Shown in pieces: positions 1 through 6,842 of a stretch of DNA of 28,754 bases. Position numbers and translations under genes: made by a program. The stretch is taken from positions 1 through 28,754 of the IMG/VR virus record IMGVR_UViG_3300036761_000666; one strand, written 5' to 3'. The stretch comes from a virus. The notes beneath the pieces were generated by a model. That model searched no databases, was not told where the DNA came from, and saw only the letters and a list, made by a program, of their open reading frames with translations. The first letter of the stretch is position 1. Each line of letters opens with the position of its first letter.

Positions 1-654
1 TTGTCTTTGTCTAATGAGCAAGAGTACCATATGGCAGAGGCAGATTTCATTACATTCTTACGCCATACAAAGGGGGAAGGAGCAGCAATAAAAGCCTTAA
101 ATGCAGAGTTACTTGTTCAAACAAACACTTTGCGTCAATTAACAGCACGAGGCAAACTACCACAGGCAATAGAATGGATTGCTGATTTTATTGAGAGTGA
201 AGAAAAACTGGTTGTATTTGCAACACACAAATTTGTGATAGATGCAATTATGTCTAAATTTGGACGCAGAGCAGTTAAACTTGATGGAAGTATTACTGGT
301 AATTTAAGAATGGAAGTTGTTGATTCTTTTCAGAATGATTCTAAAGTAAGGCTATTTGTAGGAAACATCAAAGCCGCAGGTATAGGTATTACCCTTACCG
401 CAGCATCAAATGTAGCATTCCTTGAATTGCCATGGACGCCTGGCGAAATGGTCCAGGCAGAAGACAGGTGCCACCGTATTGGACAGAAAGAAAGTGTTAA
501 TATTCACTATTTACTTGCCAAGGATACGTTTGATGAAAGACTTGCACTAATACTCGACAGAAAAATAAAGATATTAGATGCAATACTTGATGGAAAACCA
601 CATGAAGCAATAACAATTTCAATAATGGATTTATTAACAGCGTATGAAATCTAA
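1..654 (+). CDS. SNF2-type helicase, C-terminal part (5' truncated by window)
   Basis: This is the C-terminal RecA-like lobe of a superfamily 2, SNF2-like DNA helicase/translocase. About 217 residues are visible and the frame is open at base 1, so the TTG there is probably not the true start. The N-terminal lobe with Walker A and DEAH box lies outside the window. Visible motifs are LVVFATHKFV (motif IV region), AAGIGITLTAA (motif V) and QAEDRCHRIGQ (motif VI, arginine finger), in the usual order and spacing. Phage SNF2 helicases of this kind usually sit near replication genes and are thought to remodel or unwind DNA during replication or recombination. It overlaps the following sigma-like gene by 11 bases. 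The family call is firm; the precise role is not known. Confidence 0.88.
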   Translation: MSLSNEQEYHMAEADFITFLRHTKGEGAAIKALNAELLVQTNTLRQLTARGKLPQAIEWIADFIESEEKLVVFATHKFVIDAIMSKFGRRAVKLDGSITGNLRMEVVDSFQNDSKVRLFVGNIKAAGIGITLTAASNVAFLELPWTPGEMVQAEDRCHRIGQKESVNIHYLLAKDTFDERLALILDRKIKILDAILDGKPHEAITISIMDLLTAYEI

Positions 655-1105
655 ACAAGATTTAATCAGAAAACTTGCATGGTCCGCCCACAAAGAATCA
701 GGGATGGACTGGAAAGATTTATTTCAAGAGGCATGTATTGCTGCCTTTGAAGCAGAAAAAAAATATGAACCAAGGCGAGGTAGTGCCTCTACCTTTCTTT
801 GGTTTTGTATTAGTAACCACCTACGTAATTACGTCAGACAACACACACTTCAACATGAGCCAATGGAAACTATGGAAGATATGAGTACCATAAAGGCAGA
901 AGCACATGTAGAAGATTTCTTTGATGCACTTACAGAACGAGCTAAACAAATTGTCAACATCATTTTAGCAGAACCAGAACGTTATGATTGTTTATCATCA
1001 CGTGAGGCTAAGGCTTTGGCTGCAAAAACAGCAATGACTAAACTGGGTCTTACCTGGAATGATGTTAGACAAGGTATGTTAGATATCCATAAATCCTTAA
1101 TTTAA
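644..1105 (+). CDS. Sigma-70-like RNA polymerase sigma factor (small, phage)
   Basis: Residues about 8-65 match sigma-70 region 2: a DLFQEA core, then A-E-K-K-Y-x-P-R-R-G, then STFLWFCISNHLRNYVRQ, the promoter-melting and -10-recognition helices. The C-terminal half (LTERAKQIVNIIL onward) has the place and helical character of region 4 but is too divergent to be sure of. At 153 residues it is short for a sigma factor, comparable to ECF or phage sigma factors. The ATG lies inside the end of the helicase gene. It would redirect host RNA polymerase to phage promoters. A candidate target motif begins right at its own stop codon (1102-1125) and recurs at 7606 and 17794. Region 2 is clear; target promoters are inference. 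Confidence 0.75.
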   Translation: MKSKQDLIRKLAWSAHKESGMDWKDLFQEACIAAFEAEKKYEPRRGSASTFLWFCISNHLRNYVRQHTLQHEPMETMEDMSTIKAEAHVEDFFDALTERAKQIVNIILAEPERYDCLSSREAKALAAKTAMTKLGLTWNDVRQGMLDIHKSLI

Positions 1106-1125
1106 AGTTGATTTGTATAATATGT
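1102..1125 (+). promoter_or_regulatory. Recurrent intergenic motif, copy 1 (putative phage promoter)
   Basis: TTAAA, six bases, then TTGTATAATATGT in the 37-base gap before the gene at 1143. The same arrangement occurs at 7606-7629 and 17794-17818. TATAAT resembles a -10 box and would place a transcript start around 1128, ahead of the ATG. Promoter function is inferred from recurrence and position only. Confidence 0.4.
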
Positions 1126-1142
1126 AAACTAAAAAAGAAAGA

Positions 1143-1421
1143 ATGAGTAAGGTTCAATCAATGATGGGAATGGCTGCCATGGCAGCACAATCCGCAACAC
1201 GAGAAGAACTCGTAAGTACTTTAAATGAAAGTCTTGAGCAATATGAGGCTTCTAGAATTGCAATGTTACCAAAGGAACAACAAGAAGAGGCATTTCTAAA
1301 TGTTGTTGTTCATTGTGAAATTATTATCTTTAAATGGGTTAATATGTCTCCAGATAAGGTAATGGAGGAAGTAGAACATTTAGAGCATATAACAAAACTT
1401 TTACATCCTAATTTAGGATGA
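1143..1421 (+). CDS. Hypothetical protein, 92 aa, helical
   Basis: No family recognised. The protein starts with a Met/Ala-rich stretch (SMMGMAAMAAQSATREE) followed by Glu-rich amphipathic helices. There is no signal peptide or zinc motif. It starts 37 bases after the sigma-like gene, behind recurrent motif copy 1, so it may be the first gene of a transcript. The leader (aaaaaagaaaga before ATG) is A-rich, as is usual in Bacteroidota. A small helical regulatory or scaffold protein is possible but unsupported. Confidence 0.6.
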   Translation: MSKVQSMMGMAAMAAQSATREELVSTLNESLEQYEASRIAMLPKEQQEEAFLNVVVHCEIIIFKWVNMSPDKVMEEVEHLEHITKLLHPNLG

Positions 1422-1448
1422 GTCATTGTTTAATCAAAACATAAAAAA

Positions 1449-1859
1449 ATGTACAGAACAGACACACTATCTAGGTATAAATCTTACCTAAATGAAATGA
1501 TTGATGAATCCTCTACAGGAGGACTTACTAATCCCGATTTCTTTAGAAAGAAATATGGTGTTACTACCTCTATGTTTTCCTTCTTAAAAAAGAAGGGATT
1601 ACTTACCTTCAAAAACAAGAAATGGTTCTTCAATAGAACCGCTCATTTTGATATTAATGAGATTAGCACATTGAAAGCGGAATTTAATCGTTTTCGTTAC
1701 CAATTAAAAGTCTACGGTAAGGAAGAAGAGAATCCACCAGTTCGTGATTTACCAAACAATTCCAAAATGGCAGAATTTACTACAAAAGAATTAATCGCTG
1801 AATTAAAGTCCAGGGGTTGGTCTGGAGAAATTTATATGCAAAAAAGTATCAAATTTTAA
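1449..1859 (+). CDS. Hypothetical protein with winged-helix-like and SAP-like segments
   Basis: 136 residues, no named family. Residues about 25-60 (GGLTNPDFFRKKYGVTTSMF, then a Lys-rich turn and WFF) read like a small winged helix: helix, turn, recognition helix, aromatic wing. The C-terminus (FTTKELIAELKSRGWSGEIY) resembles the short SAP-like L-x2-E-L-x2-R-G-x-x-G-E motif found in many phage proteins. Both features hint at DNA binding. The start is preceded by TTTAATCA 12 bases upstream, a motif shared with four other genes in the window. It abuts the primase gene directly (stop 1859, next start 1860), so a replication link is plausible but inferred. Confidence 0.6.
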   Translation: MYRTDTLSRYKSYLNEMIDESSTGGLTNPDFFRKKYGVTTSMFSFLKKKGLLTFKNKKWFFNRTAHFDINEISTLKAEFNRFRYQLKVYGKEEENPPVRDLPNNSKMAEFTTKELIAELKSRGWSGEIYMQKSIKF

Positions 1860-2771
1860 ATGGATGTAATCCAACTATACCAAGACTTCAGTGTTGACTT
1901 TGTAACGGAAGGTCATAAACATGCCCGTCCAGGTTGGGTCAATACAGAGTGTCCTTGGTGTACAGGTAATCCTGGTTATCATCTCGGCTATGAATTAAGT
2001 GGAAATTATTATTACTGTTGGAGATGTGGTTGGCATCCAATCATTTCCACGGTTGCAAAACTTATTTATCTCCCAGAGTCAGAGACCCGTGAACTCATAC
2101 GCAGGTATGGTATCCTTGTTGGTTTTTTACCAAAAGAGAAGAAGAAGACCAACAACAAGGAATTGAAATTGCCGTCAGGTATAACAGCGTTGACGGATAA
2201 TCACGACCAATATCTAACTGGACGAGGCTTTGATCCAGAACGGTTAAAACAAATCTGGGGGTTACAAAGTACAGGTCCTGTCAGTAAACTCAATGGATTG
2301 GATTATAAAAACAGAATCCTTATTCCATTTTACTGGAATGGGCAAATGGTTAGTTTTGATACCCGTAGTATTTCACTTAATGCACCACACGAAATGAGAT
2401 ACAGAGCTTGTCCAAGTGAACATGAAGTACTCTCCCACAAAGAAATACTTTACGGAAGACAAGATGAGTGGCGTGAAACAGGTATCTGTGTTGAGGGTCC
2501 TACTGATGTTTGGCGTTTTAGTACATGCAGTTTTGCAACATCTGGCATACAATTTACACCAGAACAGGTAAGATTAATGGCAAAAATATTCAAACGAGTA
2601 CAAATTGTGTATGATCCAGAACCTCAGGCACAGATACAGGCAAAAAAATTAAGAGCAGAACTCCTCTTCCGAGGAGTCGAAGCTAATGTAATAAATCTGA
2701 TGAATGAAGAAGATCCTGGAAGAATGAAACAAAGTGATGCAGATTATTTAGTAAAACAATTAATAAAATGA
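1860..2771 (+). CDS. DNA primase with zinc-binding and TOPRIM domains
   Basis: 303 residues. The N-terminus has a zinc ribbon with C31-x2-C34 and C53-x2-C56 (CPWC and CWRC), as in CHC2-type primase fingers. A TOPRIM fold follows in the second half: CVEGPTDVWRF supplies the conserved E-G-x-x-D, and QIVYDPEP supplies the acidic D-x-E/D pair, followed by alternating helix/strand. The region between resembles the primase catalytic core (GLDYKNRILIPFYWNG). There is no helicase domain; the DnaB-like helicase is a separate gene at 4665. The enzyme would synthesise RNA primers at the phage fork. It overlaps the next gene by four bases. The primase call is good; a TOPRIM nuclease is less likely given the N-terminal zinc finger. 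Confidence 0.85.
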   Translation: MDVIQLYQDFSVDFVTEGHKHARPGWVNTECPWCTGNPGYHLGYELSGNYYYCWRCGWHPIISTVAKLIYLPESETRELIRRYGILVGFLPKEKKKTNNKELKLPSGITALTDNHDQYLTGRGFDPERLKQIWGLQSTGPVSKLNGLDYKNRILIPFYWNGQMVSFDTRSISLNAPHEMRYRACPSEHEVLSHKEILYGRQDEWRETGICVEGPTDVWRFSTCSFATSGIQFTPEQVRLMAKIFKRVQIVYDPEPQAQIQAKKLRAELLFRGVEANVINLMNEEDPGRMKQSDADYLVKQLIK

Positions 2772-3037
2772 AAACACAACCCCCTGAAACACTCTATTTC
2801 TCACCAGAGTATATAGATGTGTTTATGCAGGCAGTAAAAAATGCCAGCAAAAGAACCATGATTAGCAATAAGTCTATCTTTAAAAAGAATGACATGGAAG
2901 TTGAAATTTACGACACCCGAGCTTTCTTTCTAATTGAAGTTGGTCAACAGTATCAAAAATTAATACAATCTCGTTGCCCTATTTGTAATTCACTAATTTA
3001 TGAAGAAAATGACAAAACATGTAAAGGAAATTTGTAA
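2768..3037 (+). CDS. Hypothetical protein, 89 aa, C-terminal CxxC
   Basis: Unrecognised. The body is mixed helix/strand, and the end reads RCPICNSLIYEENDKTC, with a CPIC knuckle and one more Cys, so partial zinc binding is possible. It overlaps the primase stop by four bases and the next ORF starts inside its last 38 bases. The overlap with the Cys-rich 72-aa ORF raises the idea of a frameshifted single zinc protein, but each has its own start and stop. Confidence 0.55.
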   Translation: MKTQPPETLYFSPEYIDVFMQAVKNASKRTMISNKSIFKKNDMEVEIYDTRAFFLIEVGQQYQKLIQSRCPICNSLIYEENDKTCKGNL

Positions 3038-3218
3038 AATAGGACAAGGTAGTGCTTGTTGCCGATACCTTATGGTTGGTAACAGTGGCTTTGAGTGTGG
3101 GAAACTCACAGGATTGAAAACCTTGCTGGATGATCGGGTACGGTTTAAAACCATTGTTGCCCGTGGTGATAATTGTGAAGGTACATCAAGAACTACACTA
3201 AATGAGAAGAATAATTAA
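3000..3218 (+). CDS. Hypothetical Cys-containing small protein, 72 aa
   Basis: Unrecognised basic protein with five cysteines (EIC, ACC, FEC, DNC) spaced through about 45 residues, suggesting a small zinc- or disulfide-stabilised fold. An alternative ATG lies at 3012 and would shorten the overlap with the upstream gene. The next gene begins at 3202, inside its end. Its position in a tight run of small ORFs supports a real gene, but no function can be given. Confidence 0.5.
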   Translation: MKKMTKHVKEICKIGQGSACCRYLMVGNSGFECGKLTGLKTLLDDRVRFKTIVARGDNCEGTSRTTLNEKNN

Positions 3219-3672
3219 CACCTCATTTAAGGTAATCCAACTTACAAGGACATACACCAAAGAAAAAGGTTTTGGTAAACCTACCGGATTGTGGTATTCA
3301 ATTGACGGGGAATGGGAAGACTGGTGCAGGGATAATATGGATCATTGGATCAAGAAACATGATATTGAATTGGTGATTGATGAAAGCAGAATGCTGGTTA
3401 TTGAAACCTTTATTCAATTAGAATCCTTTTGTAAAAAGTACACAATTCATAAAGAGAACCATTGGGAAACTTGGAATACCATAGATTGGAAAAAAGTAAA
3501 AGAAGATTACTCTGGTATTGAAATAAGAAATTACCATGAATTGAAATGGCATAATAACTCATGGTCATGGATGCATTGTACATGGCTTTACGGCTGGGAT
3601 GTGTCCAGTGGTTGTATATGGGATTTATCAATAATTAAAGCAAGTAAACTACTTAAAAAACAAACAGTATGA
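3202..3672 (+). CDS. Trp-rich conserved phage protein of unknown function
   Basis: 156 residues with unusually many tryptophans. The pattern GLWYSIDGEWEDWC near the N-terminus, DWKKVKEDYSGIEI in the middle and LYGWDVSSGCIWD near the C-terminus is, from memory, shared by a widespread but unnamed family in tailed phages of many hosts. It has no membrane segment or signal peptide. It starts in the end of the preceding ORF and overlaps the following one by four bases. Function is unknown; the conserved Trp/Asp/Cys pattern suggests an enzyme or ligand-binding fold rather than a structural protein. Confidence 0.65.
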   Translation: MRRIINTSFKVIQLTRTYTKEKGFGKPTGLWYSIDGEWEDWCRDNMDHWIKKHDIELVIDESRMLVIETFIQLESFCKKYTIHKENHWETWNTIDWKKVKEDYSGIEIRNYHELKWHNNSWSWMHCTWLYGWDVSSGCIWDLSIIKASKLLKKQTV

Positions 3673-3899
3673 ATAAGCCAAGACACTCCTGGGTTCAACA
3701 AATTGGATTCCGCTACGACCGTTGTGAGCACTGCGGTGCCACTCGCAAATGGGATCAGGGATTCCAACGTATAATGTATTTCAGGGAAGGTAGCTATGCC
3801 CCTCTTTATTGGGCCCCCAGCTGTAAATTTGTAATGGTAACTGATGTATGCTCTCCAAATGCAGTAGAACATTCTACAAATCAGAAGAATAAAAAATAA
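3669..3899 (+). CDS. Small putative zinc-finger phage protein
   Basis: 76 residues. RCEHCGATRKWD is a C-x2-C knuckle preceded by HSW, and APSCKF supplies another Cys, giving a plausible Cys/His zinc site. Similar short proteins (HSW, C-x2-C, R-x-Y, C) occur in many phages without known role. It overlaps the Trp-rich gene by four bases. It is the last gene before the 3900-4107 regulatory gap; the promoter there begins two bases after its stop. Confidence 0.55.
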   Translation: MNKPRHSWVQQIGFRYDRCEHCGATRKWDQGFQRIMYFREGSYAPLYWAPSCKFVMVTDVCSPNAVEHSTNQKNKK

Positions 3900-3900
3900 A

Positions 3901-3932
3901 TTTGGAATGGAAGCTTTTGTTTATTATATTTG
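3901..3932 (+). promoter_or_regulatory. Bacteroidota-type promoter (TTTG-N20-TATATTTG)
   Basis: TTTG at 3901-3904 and TATATTTG at 3925-3932, with exactly 20 bases between, match the Bacteroidota housekeeping consensus (-33 TTTG, -7 TAnnTTTG). Transcription would begin near 3936-3940 and run into the leader ORF and terminator ahead of the replisome-organiser and helicase genes. It is one of the window's larger gene-free gaps. Confidence 0.65.
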
Positions 3933-3965
3933 CATTATGTAAAAATTTATAACCTTATACACTCT

Positions 3966-4052
3966 ATGAGAACGGACGTAGACCAAGAAGCTGTGTTGTT
4001 TGATTTTTTGCAGTGTTTTTCATTTTTTGAAGGAAGAGTTCAAAGGGAGTAG
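3966..4052 (+). CDS. 28-codon leader ORF between promoter and terminator
   Basis: ATG at 3966, TAG at 4050-4052, 28 residues: MRTDVDQEAVLFDFLQCF, then SFFEGRVQRE. It begins about 28 bases after the predicted transcript start. Its last five codons are the 5' arm of the terminator hairpin (4037-4046), so a ribosome finishing it would block that stem. This is the layout of an attenuator leader peptide, but no run of one regulatory codon is evident apart from six Phe codons. It could equally be a small independent protein or chance. Confidence 0.35.
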   Translation: MRTDVDQEAVLFDFLQCFSFFEGRVQRE

Positions 4053-4089
4053 GTGCCGTTCCACCAAAACCTTTGAACTTCTTTTTTTA
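4036..4089 (+). terminator. Rho-independent terminator/attenuator
   Basis: A perfect 10-bp stem, AGTTCAAAGG (4037-4046) with CCTTTGAACT (4070-4079), is followed by a run of seven T at 4082-4088. The 23-base loop holds a further GGTG/CACC mini-hairpin. It lies 19 bases before the ATG at 4108 and about 100 bases after the promoter, so it would control read-through into the helicase operon. Confidence 0.8.
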
Positions 4090-4107
4090 TTCCAAAAATT
4101 AATCCTT

Positions 4108-4668
4108 ATGAAAAGAGTAAGACTCAACCCAAAACCGTTCAATTATGAACACATTCAAGACCGGAATTTCTCACGTACACGCACACACGCGATCGTACAT
4201 GCGCATTCTTCAGAAAACTCTTCAAGTTTATCTTCAGAAAAAACATATTCTGGAGATTTGGTCGAATATTCTTTGGAGTATTCAGGATCATGTTACGGTA
4301 AAAATCTAATGCTCCAAATGTTTGAATATTTTTGGTCACTTTACCCAAGAAAAGTAGACAAGGGTAAGACTTTGCATGCTTGGAAAAAATTATGCAACAA
4401 AAAGGATCGTCCATCATGGCCTGTAATAAAGGAGGCCATAGAGGCTCAAAAAGAAAGTCAACGATGGCAAGATAAACAATTTATACCTCATCCAACCACT
4501 TGGATTAACCAGGAACGCTGGTTAGATAATCCAAAAGAGATGATTTCATCAGCTTGGGTTACAACAGACAAAGAACAAAAACCTCCAAAAGTTATGGAAG
4601 ATGGTATGTGGTGGTTTTTAGAAAATGATGGTAGTTATTACAACAGACAAGGTCAAAGACTCTCATGA
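4108..4668 (+). CDS. Replisome-organiser-like (phage replication O / DnaT-like) protein
   Basis: 186 residues from ATG 4108. A longer TTG-started reading from 4000 would run through the terminator and is rejected. The C-terminal half carries FEYFWSLYPRKVDKGKTLHAW, basic helices, then IPHPTTWINQERWLDNP. This arrangement is characteristic of the C-terminal domain of many phage replication O-like and DnaT-like proteins that load the helicase. The N-terminal 75 residues are Ser-rich and look disordered. It overlaps the DnaB-like helicase by four bases, the order expected for a loader and its helicase. The family call is good; contact with the helicase is inferred. Confidence 0.7.
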   Translation: MKRVRLNPKPFNYEHIQDRNFSRTRTHAIVHAHSSENSSSLSSEKTYSGDLVEYSLEYSGSCYGKNLMLQMFEYFWSLYPRKVDKGKTLHAWKKLCNKKDRPSWPVIKEAIEAQKESQRWQDKQFIPHPTTWINQERWLDNPKEMISSAWVTTDKEQKPPKVMEDGMWWFLENDGSYYNRQGQRLS

Positions 4669-6206
4669 TAGAACGTCAAATTGTAATTGGACTCATCACG
4701 TCCACGGAGTTCCTGCAACAAATACAGGAAGAGTGGAATCCTATCTTTATAGAGTCTGTAACAGCCAAACGCATGGCTGGATGGTGTTGGGGTTATTTTG
4801 ACAAATATAAGAAGTCTCCAGGTCGTGATATAGAAGGAATATTTTTTAACTCATTGAAAGGCGGAAAGTTTCCTAAGGCTATTGCAGAGGAAATAGAAAA
4901 TGATATATTACCTGGTCTAAGTGATCAGTATGAGCGAGAAGATATCAATGTAGAGTATCTACTTGAGACAACCAGAAAGCATTTCAAAGAACGACGTCTT
5001 GAGATATTTGCACAAGGCATACAAGCATTACTCCTAAATGGAGAGCTTGACGAGGCAGATAAGATAGCCTCAGAATACAAACCTACAGGAGGTAACTCTA
5101 AAACGGATTTAGATTTGAGTCATGAAATTGTATTAGACAGAATAGACCGTGCATTTGACTCAAATGCACAAACACTAATCTCATATCCTTTCCAATTAGG
5201 AGAGTTTTGGAATGATCAATTAGTGCGTGGTGCTTTTGTGGCCTTAATGGCTCCCGAGAAACGTGGCAAGACATTTTGGTTAATGGATATGGCAATGCAA
5301 GCATATACACAGAAACGGAATGTTTGTTTCTTCCAAGCTGGAGATATGACAGAGACACAACAATTACGACGAATGTGTATTTATCTGGCAAAGAAATCTG
5401 ATCAGGCAAAGTATTGTGGTGAGCATTGGGAACCTATACGAGATTGTGCCTATAATCAAATAAATGATTGCAAACGTACTGAACGAACATGTGATCATGG
5501 TATATTTGAAGGAAAGACATTTCATGAGGTAAGGAAAGACATTACACTTGACGATCTTATTGAAGCCTACAAGGCAAATGGTAAATACAAAATTTGCAAA
5601 CATTGTGATGAGTATGAAAGACATGGGTGGGGGGCACCTTGGATTAGACCTATTGCACAAATAACACCATTAACATCAAAGGAGGCAAAGAATAAGATAA
5701 AAGAATTCTTTATAGATTCCAAACGCAGTTTCAAATTATCAAGTCATGCAAATGGTACACTGACCATCAAGCAAATAAAGACCCAACTGGCTTTGTGGGA
5801 ACGTCAGGACAATTTTATTCCAGATGTAATTATTATTGATTATGCAGATCTGCTGGTTGCAGAAACAAAGGCAGAATTTCGTCATCAGCAAAATGAGATT
5901 TGGAAAGGACTACGTAATATTTCTCAGGAATATGACTGTTTGGTTATAACAGTTACGCAGGCAGATGCAAAATCATATGAGCAGGATCGTTTAAAACTTA
6001 AAAACTTTTCAGAGGATAAACGCAAATATGCTCATGTGACGGCTATGTATGGATTAAATCAAGATACAGGTGACCGAGAAAAGAAAATAGGGTTAATGCG
6101 TATCAATGAATTAGTCAAACGAGAAGGGGAGTTTGGTTCAACCAATGAGGTCATTGTTTTACAAAACCTCAGGCGAGGCAGACCATTTTTAGGAAGTTTT
6201 AAATAA
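4665..6206 (+). CDS. DnaB-like replicative DNA helicase
   Basis: 513 residues. The RecA-like motor has Walker A APEKRGKT near residue 198, with the preceding GAFVALM strand. Walker B is DVIIIDYADLL, followed by a long helix and VITVTQADAKS (motif H3), then ending LQNLRRGRPFLGSF, the usual DnaB arginine-finger region. The N-terminal 150 residues are helical, as in the DnaB N-domain. Between Walker A and B there is an insertion with six to seven cysteines (YCGEHW, RDCAYN, NDCKR, RTCDHG, ICKHCDEY), a probable zinc-binding module not present in E. coli DnaB. It would unwind DNA 5'-3' at the fork together with the primase and polymerase genes nearby. Confidence 0.88.
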   Translation: MIERQIVIGLITSTEFLQQIQEEWNPIFIESVTAKRMAGWCWGYFDKYKKSPGRDIEGIFFNSLKGGKFPKAIAEEIENDILPGLSDQYEREDINVEYLLETTRKHFKERRLEIFAQGIQALLLNGELDEADKIASEYKPTGGNSKTDLDLSHEIVLDRIDRAFDSNAQTLISYPFQLGEFWNDQLVRGAFVALMAPEKRGKTFWLMDMAMQAYTQKRNVCFFQAGDMTETQQLRRMCIYLAKKSDQAKYCGEHWEPIRDCAYNQINDCKRTERTCDHGIFEGKTFHEVRKDITLDDLIEAYKANGKYKICKHCDEYERHGWGAPWIRPIAQITPLTSKEAKNKIKEFFIDSKRSFKLSSHANGTLTIKQIKTQLALWERQDNFIPDVIIIDYADLLVAETKAEFRHQQNEIWKGLRNISQEYDCLVITVTQADAKSYEQDRLKLKNFSEDKRKYAHVTAMYGLNQDTGDREKKIGLMRINELVKREGEFGSTNEVIVLQNLRRGRPFLGSFK

Positions 6207-6216
6207 ATTAAAAACA

Positions 6217-6477
6217 ATGAAACACGCAAGACAAGATTATGATCGTATTCAAGATCCGGCAGGATTAATTCCTGAAGATGAACCAGTGTTCCTTTTACGG
6301 GGACAGGATCGCTTAGCTCCTGATTTATTAAGACAGTGGGCACATAGGTTACTCGAAAATGGGGGGAGTGGAGTAATGGCTGAAATGGTCATGAAACAAG
6401 CAAATGCCATGTTGGATTGGCAAGATAAAGTAAAAAAGAAATTACCGGATTTGCCTCAATTACCTAAATCAGAATAG
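6217..6477 (+). CDS. Conserved small phage protein (unknown function)
   Basis: 86 residues. The N-terminus KHARQDYDRIQDPAGLIPED, then EPVFLLRGQD, is from memory the signature of a small protein widespread in tailed phages and prophages, never assigned a function. The rest is helical with a basic, Pro-containing tail. It starts 11 bases after the helicase stop and ends three bases before queD. Its presence supports a phage origin but it is unlikely to be part of the deazaguanine pathway. Confidence 0.65.
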   Translation: MKHARQDYDRIQDPAGLIPEDEPVFLLRGQDRLAPDLLRQWAHRLLENGGSGVMAEMVMKQANAMLDWQDKVKKKLPDLPQLPKSE

Positions 6478-6479
6478 TT

Positions 6480-6842
6480 ATGTATAAAATCAGAAAAGAG
6501 TTTCATTTCTCGGCTTCTCACATACTGAATGGGTTGCCGGAGGACCATCCCTGTTCAAGGTTGCATGGTCATAACTATGTTGTAACTGTGGAGTTGTGGT
6601 CACTTACCCTAAATGAAGTTGGTTTTGTTGTTGACTACAGGGCGTTGGAACCAATAAAAAAATGGATAGATGGTCATTTTGACCACCGACATCTTAATGA
6701 TGAAATGCCACTTAATCCAACCGCAGAACGTATGGCAAAGTTTCTATATGAACTATTTGTTTCTGATTTTCCTCAGCTCTGTGCAGTGGAAGTGAGTGAA
6801 ACACCAAAGACTACGGCTCGTTATGATCCAAATTATGACTAA
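6480..6842 (+). CDS. queD: 6-carboxy-5,6,7,8-tetrahydropterin synthase QueD
   Basis: 120 residues, the usual QueD length. The T-fold zinc ligands are H14 (FSASH) and H29/H31 (LHGHNY). The catalytic Cys is C25 (HPCSRLHGH), with the D68/H69 pair in GHFDHRHLND and the pterin-anchoring Glu in EVSETP (E107). It converts dihydroneopterin triphosphate, made by FolE, to CPH4, the second step to 7-deazaguanines. Its stop overlaps the queE start (TAATGG), so the two are translationally coupled. FolE lies 1.6 kb downstream in the same direction. With DpdA at 11693, the product is more likely destined for phage DNA than tRNA. The annotation is firm. Confidence 0.93.
   Translation: MYKIRKEFHFSASHILNGLPEDHPCSRLHGHNYVVTVELWSLTLNEVGFVVDYRALEPIKKWIDGHFDHRHLNDEMPLNPTAERMAKFLYELFVSDFPQLCAVEVSETPKTTARYDPNYD

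Noticed and set aside
2768-3218. One Cys-rich gene broken by a frameshift at about 3000-3037
   Set aside because: Both ORFs have their own ATG, the overlap resembles others in the window, and joined they do not produce a recognisable zinc ribbon.
3410-3872. Minus-strand ORFs, here and throughout the window
   Set aside because: All are mirrors of + strand genes, low-complexity (Ser/Phe/Cys-rich) and without motifs; none fills a gap on its own.
4000-4107. N-terminal extension of the replisome-organiser protein from TTG 4000
   Set aside because: It would be translated through the terminator stem and U tract and gives a Phe/Leu-rich tail unlike the family. ATG 4108 is preferred.
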